The notes under the pieces were generated by a model. The model saw only the letters and a list, made by a program, of their open reading frames with translations. It was not told the origin of the DNA and did no database searches. This document shows, piece after piece, positions 57,801-64,000 of a stretch of DNA of 64,000 nucleotides. The translations under genes were made by a program, and so were the position numbers. This stretch comes from RGIG5579 sp045541915 (GTDB lineage Bacteria; Bacillota; Clostridia; Oscillospirales; SIG627). The stretch is taken from NCBI GenBank assembly GCA_045541915.1, contig JAZQJZ010000032.1:166924-230923 (forward strand), given 5' to 3'. Every line of letters starts with the position of its first letter. Position 1 is the stretch's first letter.

Positions 57801-59438
57801 TTATAGTATAACATCCGGCTGAATTCCCAAGGCCAAAAGAATGTAGAAGATCAGAGCCGTGACCAAAGTGTAAAACACCATCGGAATCACATTTGTCTTG
57901 ATCAGTTTTCCCTCTCTTCCGGAAATTCCAATGGTCGCACTGGCCGCAACAGCATTGTTGATGCATACCATATTGCCGATCGCTCCGCCCACACACTGCA
58001 TAGAAATAATATACACCGTAGGCAGACCTAACATTTCAGCCGTATTATACTGCAGATTGGAAAACAAATTCATAGACACGGTGGCGGATCCGGAAACAAA
58101 GGCTCCCAAAACTCCAATGAACGGCGCAATGACTACATAGAGCCCTTTGCCGACCATTGCAAGAGCATTCGCCATTTCATCCAGCATACTGACTCCAGAA
58201 GCATTTTTATATTTTAAAACCTCAACCAGAGCCAAACCAAAGAGCAATGCCAAGGCCGCGCCCTTCACCTGTTTTCCGGTGTCCTTCCACGCTTGCTTGA
58301 CCTTATCTCCATTCATTTTGTGAAGGAAGTTGGTAATGAAGGATACCAAGATGAAAAAGGTGCCGGGAAGATAGGCCCACTTAAAGCTCCAATCCAGATT
58401 CTCAAAACCGAACAGATTGTTGATCTTGATCACAAAGGGAGCGTTTGCCGTCAACAGGTTTTTGATTCCAAATTGAGGAATCCGTGTTATCACCAAAATC
58501 AAAGAAATGATCAGATACGGCAACCAGGCTTTGATCAGTGACATTTTGGATTCCACAACAAGAGTAATTTCATTTGTTGCAAGCCACTCTTTATTCCAAG
58601 TGGAAGGTTCTCCAAAATCCCATGCTTTTTTCGGAACAAGGAAATTGAATTTTGCCGCAATGACCGTAACGGCAATGGAAATTAGTGACGCCAAGAGCGA
58701 AGCAAATTCATATCCCATAAAGAGCGAAACCAAAAGAAGCGGAGCTGCAAAGGAAACACCGGTAAACAGCGCGAACGGTGCCGCCTCAAAAGCAGGCTTG
58801 AATGATTTTTCTTTCCCAAAAATTTTCGTTGTCATCATCAGAACGATAAGAGGCAATATAGTGCTGACAATTGCATGAGGAAGTGCGGTAAAAAAAGAAA
58901 ACTGGGAAATATAATCGGCGTTATCTGACATACCAAGAGCATTTAATGCAGAGGTAACAGGGGTTCCGACCGCACCGAAGGAAACCGCCGACGAGTCAAA
59001 GATCAAGGTTATCATAGCAGCCGCAACGGGAGGAAAGCCAAGACAAACAAGCAGAGGCCCGGCCAAGGCCGCAGGCGTTCCAAATCCGGCTGCTGCTTCG
59101 ATAAAGGAGCAAAAGCAAAAGCCAATGATACATGCTTGTACGCGCTTATCCGGACAGATATTCATAAAGCCACGATTGATGGCCGCTGTGGCACCGGAAG
59201 CCTTCAACGTGTTCATCAGCAAAATTGCGCCGAAAATAATAACCAATACATCAAAAGAGCTTAACATTCCATAGGCACCACCGGCCAGCAATTCGCCGAT
59301 TCCGATGTCCCAAAATGCAAAGCCAAATACAAATGCCAAGCCCAGTGAAGCCAAAAGACTCCACTTCGCCGGCCAGTTGAAGAATAACATCAAAACAAGA
59401 GTTACAAGAATGGGAACAAATGCCAACACCGCTAACAT
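57801..59438 (-). CDS. lctP: L-lactate permease
   Basis: 545 residues, twelve or more helices. 'FCFCSFIEAAAGFGTPAALAGPLLVCLGFPPVAAAMITLIFDSSAVSFGAVGTPV' is the diagnostic LctP block. It carries L-lactate (possibly glycolate) with H+. Starts at the ATG at 59438 with GGAGG 5 bases upstream; an in-frame TTG lies 12 bases earlier. No lactate dehydrogenase or regulator gene is nearby. Confidence 0.95.
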   Translation of the reverse strand: MLAVLAFVPILVTLVLMLFFNWPAKWSLLASLGLAFVFGFAFWDIGIGELLAGGAYGMLSSFDVLVIIFGAILLMNTLKASGATAAINRGFMNICPDKRVQACIIGFCFCSFIEAAAGFGTPAALAGPLLVCLGFPPVAAAMITLIFDSSAVSFGAVGTPVTSALNALGMSDNADYISQFSFFTALPHAIVSTILPLIVLMMTTKIFGKEKSFKPAFEAAPFALFTGVSFAAPLLLVSLFMGYEFASLLASLISIAVTVIAAKFNFLVPKKAWDFGEPSTWNKEWLATNEITLVVESKMSLIKAWLPYLIISLILVITRIPQFGIKNLLTANAPFVIKINNLFGFENLDWSFKWAYLPGTFFILVSFITNFLHKMNGDKVKQAWKDTGKQVKGAALALLFGLALVEVLKYKNASGVSMLDEMANALAMVGKGLYVVIAPFIGVLGAFVSGSATVSMNLFSNLQYNTAEMLGLPTVYIISMQCVGGAIGNMVCINNAVAASATIGISGREGKLIKTNVIPMVFYTLVTALIFYILLALGIQPDVIL

Positions 59439-59504
59439 AACAACCTCCAAAAGTCAATATGGTCTCTAAAATAGGTTTCTAGTCATTTTCAATATTTTAT
59501 TTGT

Positions 59505-59533
59505 ATTCTAACACAAATTATCACAAAGCACAA
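59505..59533 (-). promoter_or_regulatory. Possible promoter of lctP
   Basis: Minus strand TTGTGC (59528-59533), 17 bases, TAGAAT (59505-59510). Confidence 0.4.
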
Positions 59534-59588
59534 TACAATCGATCCGAAACTTTAATACATCTCTTGAAATTCGCAAAAGCACAAGAAA

Positions 59589-59618
59589 TTGACAAGTGAG
59601 TTCTGTATGTGTTACGAT
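59589..59618 (+). promoter_or_regulatory. Promoter of the leucine-rich-repeat gene
   Basis: TTGACA (59589-59594), 18 bases, TACGAT (59613-59618); the ATG at 59638 follows after AGGAGGTG. Confidence 0.6.
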
Positions 59619-59637
59619 GAGAAAAAGGAGGTGTCCT

Positions 59638-62466
59638 ATGGCATTGAAAAGTTTTTATAAATCACATCTTGCTCGAATCGACCGTCAGTTGGAAGGCATG
59701 TATAACGACCCAAATGCCCCCACAGAAGGTGAATTGGCCACAAAATCCGTAAAAGAACGCTTCGATGCACTTTCAATGGGTCAGGTACTGCTCTTTGAGG
59801 ATGACCCGACAAAATTCAAAAGCCATAAGATTCACACCGGTGCCAAAAGCCGAAATTTCGGACTCTTCACCAAAAAGAATTTTTATTATAGGCTGACCGA
59901 TAAAAAAGAGGCCATAATCTTTGCTGCCCGCGTAAAAAACACAGATGTCCCTTTGATGATCCCTAAAAAACTGGGACGTTACCCCGTAGCAGGCATTTGT
60001 GATTTTATGCTTTACAGAGGCAATGATTATAGCAAATGGAGACAGATCAATTTTTCAGAGCCGCCACAGAAGCAGAAAGCGGCTATTTACGGAATTCTGT
60101 CCTTTTCGCATCTGCAGGGACACGAAACCATGTCCACAACCCATCTGCACGATACGGCTGAAGAAGTCAAAATTGCCCCCTCCGTAAAAAACTTAATGAT
60201 GGCTACACTGCCCAATGCCCGTGTATTGCACCTGCCATCTTCCCTTGCCTATTTGGGGCCTCTTTGTGCTCCGATGCTGGAGCGTGTTGAAATCTACGAT
60301 TGCGGCAGTCCCACTGAGGAATGTGTGATTCATCCCGGTGCCCTTGGACTTTGTACGGCACTGACCCATCTTACACTTCCCCCTGGCACAAAATATCTGC
60401 CCAGCGGACTGCTCTACTCCGCAACCGGCTTGCAATATCTGCACCTGCCTGCTTCCGTGGAAAACATTGGAAATGGCCTGGTTTCCCACGCGAAGGAACT
60501 GAAAATGTTACAGGTAGACGGTGCGATCGCAAAAGGATATTCAGAATGCCACATTGAGACAGCTGTGCTTTGTGCTGGCTCGTACCGTCATTTTTCCGGC
60601 AGCATTGAAAAGCTTACCTTAACAGGTGATATGGTCGAGCTGAATCAGTTTTCGATCAGCGTCTCGCAACTGATCCTTCCCAATGGTCTCTGTCGCTTGG
60701 GCTCTTCGGCATTGAAGGGGCAAAAGGATCTCCGTTTGTTAACACTGCCCCAAAGTATTACAGAACTGGGATATAGCGCTTTTTCAAACAGCGGCATCAA
60801 AAAGCTGGTACTCCCCGACGGCATCGAAGAATTGGGCGGACGTGCCTTTGCAAACTGTGCCGCGTTGGAAAGTCTGAAGCTTCCCTCCGCACTTAAAAAG
60901 CTGGACAGCTGTATTTTTGAGGGCTGCACCTCCCTGAAGGAAATGGCGTTACCCAGCAGTGTCACCGAGATCCGGTGCCGCACCGCAAAGGCAGAATCCC
61001 ACCATTTAATCTCCCAAACCGAAGCCATTGTACTGGACGATCTTCGCCCCTTGGGGGAAGCAAAAGCCATTGATCCATTGCTGCACGTGCACCTAACAGC
61101 CGAAGAAGGCTCACCCGCCGCTGCCGCCATTGCCACCTACCACCAAACACTTGCAGAAAACGTTGCAAAGAACACTGCTACCATTGTGTCCTTTTTGGGG
61201 CTTGACAAAAATCTCACCGTTACAACAAAGAATCTGGACCATATTACCGCCGCCATACGCTATCTGGCCGCGGTCGATCCACAGAATACCACTATATTGC
61301 CGAAGCTTACAGAAGCCTTCGCAGCATTTTTCCATTCTGTTGCGAAAAAAACAAGCGTGGAAAAGGACTTTCCCTATGTCAATTATTTTTACGATACGTT
61401 ACGTGTTCTGAAGCTTTATGGCGCAAAAGAAGCCTATGATCTGCTGCAAGAATGCAAATTGGCTCTCTTTGACCGAATTGCCAACTCCACAAAACACGCT
61501 TTAAAAGGTGAAAAATTACTGGCCAAAAACACTCCTAAGGCGCGTGAGGAGGCGCTTGTTGAGCTGGTGCGCGCCTATCACATCTACCCCCGTAGCATCC
61601 CTGTTTTGACGGCGCTGATCCATTGGTTTGCAAGTGACAAATATCTCTATGATACCAAAGCCCCCGATCAATTTCTGGATCTCATTCGAAAATGGCAAGG
61701 CGACAGTGACGATGCAGTGGATCAGATCACTGCTGCAGAGAATCTGCTCCGCACACTGCGCAAATCACAAAAAGTTCATCAAGAGTCTCTTACCAAGGAA
61801 GAAAAGCGTGATCTTTATTTTGAAGATTTTAATCAAATAGAAATCATCAATTCCACAAAAATGAAAAATCCCACCACCTTCACCATAAAGGAAATCGAAG
61901 AAAAGTTAAAATGTCCGCAAGATCTTTCCTTTCCTATTGATGAAAAATTCTTCGAGGAGATCCGTAGCGAGGTGAATGCCCGCACAATAGGCTCCTTTGG
62001 TAGTACGCTGGAATTCGGAAAATACTTCAAAGAGCAAAAGCTGTTTGCCGTAGATATGGCAGAGGCCATCCTCTACCCCAAAAAGCGCGCCGAGGTGGAG
62101 AGACGCATTGCGGAAAGAAAGGCAGAGGGCGAAAGAAAGTGGCGCGAGATGCAGGAGCGCACCGAGACAATCATAACTGCTTCCAAAGCCGGCACCAAAA
62201 CCTACGAAGCGAACACCTATTCCCCTTCCAGCTCTCACTATGATGAACCGGACTACTCCTCCTATCCATACAGCAGTCGGTATGATGAACCGGACTACTC
62301 CTCCTATCCATACAGCAGCCAGTATCCGTACAGCTATCACAACCCCTATTCCCCCATCACCGATACGGAACGCTGGGCTCACGCTGAAGTCATCGGCATT
62401 GAGTGGGACATAATCGACCGAGATTACTATATGGATCTTGGTATTTTCGGCGATCATTCCCTTTGA
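59638..62466 (+). CDS. Cytosolic leucine-rich-repeat (BspA-like) protein with Tyr/Ser/Pro-rich tail
   Basis: 942 residues from the ATG at 59638 (AGGAGGTG upstream). No signal peptide or membrane segment. N-terminal part (1-185) unrecognised; LRR_5-type repeats about 190-440 ('LILPNGLCRLGSSALKGQKDLRLLTLPQSITELGYSAFSNSGIKKLVLPDGIEELGGRAFANC'); an alpha-helical region 480-780; a charged helix about 830-860 ('KKRAEVERRIAERKAEGERKWREMQERTE'); then two near-identical 14-residue units YDEPDYSSYPYSS(R/Q) and more Tyr/Ser/Pro. BspA-type repeats are usually on the surface, so a cytosolic location is unusual. Function unknown. Confidence 0.8.
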   Translation: MALKSFYKSHLARIDRQLEGMYNDPNAPTEGELATKSVKERFDALSMGQVLLFEDDPTKFKSHKIHTGAKSRNFGLFTKKNFYYRLTDKKEAIIFAARVKNTDVPLMIPKKLGRYPVAGICDFMLYRGNDYSKWRQINFSEPPQKQKAAIYGILSFSHLQGHETMSTTHLHDTAEEVKIAPSVKNLMMATLPNARVLHLPSSLAYLGPLCAPMLERVEIYDCGSPTEECVIHPGALGLCTALTHLTLPPGTKYLPSGLLYSATGLQYLHLPASVENIGNGLVSHAKELKMLQVDGAIAKGYSECHIETAVLCAGSYRHFSGSIEKLTLTGDMVELNQFSISVSQLILPNGLCRLGSSALKGQKDLRLLTLPQSITELGYSAFSNSGIKKLVLPDGIEELGGRAFANCAALESLKLPSALKKLDSCIFEGCTSLKEMALPSSVTEIRCRTAKAESHHLISQTEAIVLDDLRPLGEAKAIDPLLHVHLTAEEGSPAAAAIATYHQTLAENVAKNTATIVSFLGLDKNLTVTTKNLDHITAAIRYLAAVDPQNTTILPKLTEAFAAFFHSVAKKTSVEKDFPYVNYFYDTLRVLKLYGAKEAYDLLQECKLALFDRIANSTKHALKGEKLLAKNTPKAREEALVELVRAYHIYPRSIPVLTALIHWFASDKYLYDTKAPDQFLDLIRKWQGDSDDAVDQITAAENLLRTLRKSQKVHQESLTKEEKRDLYFEDFNQIEIINSTKMKNPTTFTIKEIEEKLKCPQDLSFPIDEKFFEEIRSEVNARTIGSFGSTLEFGKYFKEQKLFAVDMAEAILYPKKRAEVERRIAERKAEGERKWREMQERTETIITASKAGTKTYEANTYSPSSSHYDEPDYSSYPYSSRYDEPDYSSYPYSSQYPYSYHNPYSPITDTERWAHAEVIGIEWDIIDRDYYMDLGIFGDHSL
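62239..62322 (+). repeat. Tandem 42-base coding repeat
   Basis: Two adjacent 42-base units, 40 of 42 bases identical, coding YDEPDYSSYPYSSR and YDEPDYSSYPYSSQ in the tail of the leucine-rich-repeat protein. The base-level identity means a recent duplication or ongoing slippage. Confidence 0.95.
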
Positions 62467-62517
62467 CACCAAAAGGGGATGACTGTAACCACAGAATCCC
62501 AGTTCAATTTCATACAA

Positions 62518-62550
62518 AAAAAGAAACGAAGCCGCGGCTCCGTTTCTTTT
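62518..62550. terminator. Bidirectional terminator between convergent genes at 62.5 kb
   Basis: Stem AAAAGAAACG/CGTTTCTTTT around a GCCGCGGC palindrome, A run before and T run after; it separates the LRR gene and the SGNH gene at 62.6-63.6 kb. Confidence 0.85.
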
Positions 62551-62623
62551 TTACTTTCAACTGAATGACATAAATATAGGGCGCCTGAACATCTGAAAAA
62601 ATTAATTTTCTTTCGTTTTACAA

Positions 62624-63640
62624 TTACTGCAATATATCTTTTATGCGTCTCGATAAATTTTCAAAATAATATTCAAAGCCCTTATCGCTTGGATGCAAGC
62701 TCAAGTCTGCAAACAAATTTTCATTCTGCGGAACAAATTCAAAGCCTTGAACGACTGAAATATTTTCAAACTCCTCAGCTTGATTTTTAATGATTTTCTC
62801 AATGTTTTTAAATTCACCAAATTGTCTGCTTTCGTTCATTTCCTTACGCCATATAGGAGTGATAACAAAAATCTTAGAATTTGGATAATTGATATTTAAA
62901 TTATAAAGAAATTCTTTACAGTTATGTATAAATTCTTTCTCTGTACAACGATTCCAATCATTTGTGCCGTAGGCTACGGTTATGTAATCCGGTTCAAAAT
63001 CTTCTCTTGTTGCTGCAAGCTCAGGAAAGAATATTTCACCGCCAATCGCTTTATTATATTCCTCAGCGTTAAGCATGTCGGCAAGCTTTGAAATATATTT
63101 GTTGCAAGGATACAAAGCATCATAGCCTTGGGTGATGGAATCTCCAAAACAAAGGATCTTTTTGCTTGGCTTACTCGGTTGGATAAATGAATCATTGTCA
63201 AGGGTCAGTTCTTTCACCACAGCGTTGACTGACCAGGGAAAATAAATACAAACCTCTTTATCCCCTGCTCCAAGATTGAATTTTTTAGAAAACTCTCCGT
63301 GAGGCAATTTAAGAGTTGCGTAGTTTTGAGGTATATCTATATCAAAAAAATTATCCAACGCATCTATTTTCACACCGTTAACAAACACATCAAATGCGAA
63401 ATAAGTTCTGCTGCTTCCACTTGTTATTTCTGTTCGCAAAAACAGTGTTTGACTGTTAGTGCGAAAACTAAATCGTACGCCTGATGTAGCAAATGATTTC
63501 TTATGAAAATCGTCGCTACGATTCTTATAGAGTTCCTCTTGTTGTTTTGTAAAACGATAGAAATGAATGTCTTTGTCAATTTCTTCAATTCTAACCGCAC
63601 CTATAGTTATGTCTCTAATTTGTGACAAATTCAAATTCAC
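62624..63640 (-). CDS. Two-domain SGNH/GDSL esterase
   Basis: 338 residues. A beta domain (1-165) with 'VRFSFRTNSQTLFLRTEI', then the SGNH core: 'ILCFGDSITQGYDALYPCNKYISKLADML' (serine), 'TVAYGTNDWNR' (G-x-N-D) and 'DLSLHPSDKGFEYYF' (Asp-His). The domain order matches the SGNH gene at 54.4-55.5 kb, but sequences are clearly different paralogues. GTG start at 63640, 8 bases after AAGGAG. Composition is more AT-rich than neighbouring genes, suggesting a different origin. Confidence 0.85.
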   Translation of the reverse strand: MNLNLSQIRDITIGAVRIEEIDKDIHFYRFTKQQEELYKNRSDDFHKKSFATSGVRFSFRTNSQTLFLRTEITSGSSRTYFAFDVFVNGVKIDALDNFFDIDIPQNYATLKLPHGEFSKKFNLGAGDKEVCIYFPWSVNAVVKELTLDNDSFIQPSKPSKKILCFGDSITQGYDALYPCNKYISKLADMLNAEEYNKAIGGEIFFPELAATREDFEPDYITVAYGTNDWNRCTEKEFIHNCKEFLYNLNINYPNSKIFVITPIWRKEMNESRQFGEFKNIEKIIKNQAEEFENISVVQGFEFVPQNENLFADLSLHPSDKGFEYYFENLSRRIKDILQ

Positions 63641-63660
63641 AAAATCATCTCCTTGACGTT

Positions 63661-63689
63661 ATTATAACAAAAAATCGGTGGAGAAGCAA
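63661..63689 (-). promoter_or_regulatory. Promoter of the 62.6-63.6 kb SGNH gene
   Basis: Minus strand TTGCTT (63684-63689), 17 bases, TATAAT (63661-63666), 20 bases before the GTG. The small hairpin repeat starts 10-15 bases further out. Confidence 0.6.
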
Positions 63690-63695
63690 TAATTA

Positions 63696-63790
63696 TTCTT
63701 TATTCATCAGCGAAGCGACTTCATTTTTCATTATTCATTCGAAAATCCGTTCCCTTTAATGAATGGTGAAAAATGAATAGTGAATAATAC
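63696..63790. repeat. Small inverted-repeat element (MITE-like)
   Basis: AT-rich arms: the right arm 'AATGAATGGTGAAAAATGAATAGTGAATAAT' (63760-63788) is a near-perfect complement of 'TTTATTCATC...CATTTTTCATTATTCATT' (63703-63750), with 16 of 18 matching in the core. Dispersed non-coding hairpin elements with 'GTGAAAAATGAATAGTGAATAAT' are, from my knowledge of such genomes, common in Ruminococcaceae; copy number cannot be tested here. Confidence 0.55.
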
Positions 63791-63830
63791 AAACAAAAAT
63801 CCGTCCACTTCCGTGACCGGATTTTCGTTT
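63791..63830 (-). terminator. Terminator-like hairpin of the right-edge gene
   Basis: AAAC.AAAATCCG pairs with CGGATTTT.GTTT around a 14-base loop; it lies 61 bases past the stop of the right-edge gene. Confidence 0.55.
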
Positions 63831-63890
63831 GTCATTCGTGTCCGAAAAAGAACTGGGTGAAAACCTGATTTTCTTTATAAGACTATTACT

Positions 63891-64000
63891 TTAGATGTCT
63901 TTTAAAATAACATCATCCAACCGTTTCTCGCAAAATGTAAGAAACTCGTGCCAAAGATTCACATCAATGAATTTGTTTTCGCCTGTTTTCAAAAGCAATT
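63891..64000 (-). CDS. C-terminal end of an unrecognised gene, cut by the window edge
   Basis: The minus strand enters from the right in one open frame and ends '...LLKTGENKFIDVNLWHEFLTFCEKRLDDVILKDI' with TAA at 63891-63893. About 36 residues visible, amphipathic helix-like, no motif. The other two frames are stopped. Probably a real gene end because a hairpin follows. Confidence 0.5.
   Translation of the reverse strand, partial: LLLKTGENKFIDVNLWHEFLTFCEKRLDDVILKDI

Overview
The window looks like chromosome of a low-to-mid GC, endospore-forming Firmicute of the class Clostridia, most likely a gut-type Oscillospirales/Ruminococcaceae relative. The evidence is the SMC partner genes scpA/scpB next to a YtfJ/GerW-type sporulation protein and a dacF-like carboxypeptidase, a Bacillus/Clostridium-type tmRNA tag ending in VALAA, strong AGGAGG ribosome sites, TTGACA-17-TATAAT promoters, and small hairpin repeats typical of this group. 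The order-level placement is inference. No rRNA, prophage, integrase, transposase or CRISPR array was seen.

Layout. 0-7.3 kb: the 5' end of a glycosidase-like gene, aspartase, a MATE exporter translationally coupled to a membrane-anchored PIG-L-type deacetylase with a Glu/Gln/Arg-rich coiled coil, and a divergent TetR-ABC efflux operon. 7.3-21 kb: tmRNA, then core genes on the minus strand (rluB, dacF, ytfJ, DUF2953, scpB, scpA, M50 protease, rRNA methylase, yebC, argS, a YerB-like lipoprotein, an oligopeptide-binding lipoprotein). 19.5-35.1 kb: a very tight minus-strand run starting at ruvC (ruvC-ruvA-ruvB-methyltransferase-ecfA1-ecfA2-ecfT-truA-DUF5711-cvpA-pgsA-clpC-like-degenerate P-type ATPase-DUF1858-trmK-nif3), most genes overlapping or separated by a few bases. 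35.2-42.7 kb: MFS sugar porter and GDPD, a strongly expressed class II aldolase, trmO, tRNA-Asp and tRNA-Gly, alanine racemase, and a LysR/tartrate-malate dehydrogenase pair.

42.8-64 kb is accessory metabolism: a GH20 hexosaminidase, M20 and M28 peptidases, a sialate-O-acetylesterase-like enzyme and two other SGNH esterases, an FAD-Rieske oxidoreductase, a Na+/proline-type symporter, a nitrilase-GDPD fusion, a lactate permease and a cytosolic leucine-rich-repeat protein. Together they suggest scavenging of amino sugars, acetylated glycans, peptides and organic acids. This zone also holds a striking concentration of decay: an ornithine-cyclodeaminase remnant joined to a DUF5131 remnant around a hairpin, a frameshifted MaoC-like gene, a truncated auxin-efflux carrier, and a dead C39-like peptidase.

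The most interesting item is the 882-residue P-type ATPase homologue at 21208-23856. It has kept the fold but has replaced essentially every catalytic motif, including the phosphorylated aspartate. It is translationally coupled to a zinc-finger ClpC-like unfoldase, so it is a candidate membrane pseudoenzyme with a non-transport role.
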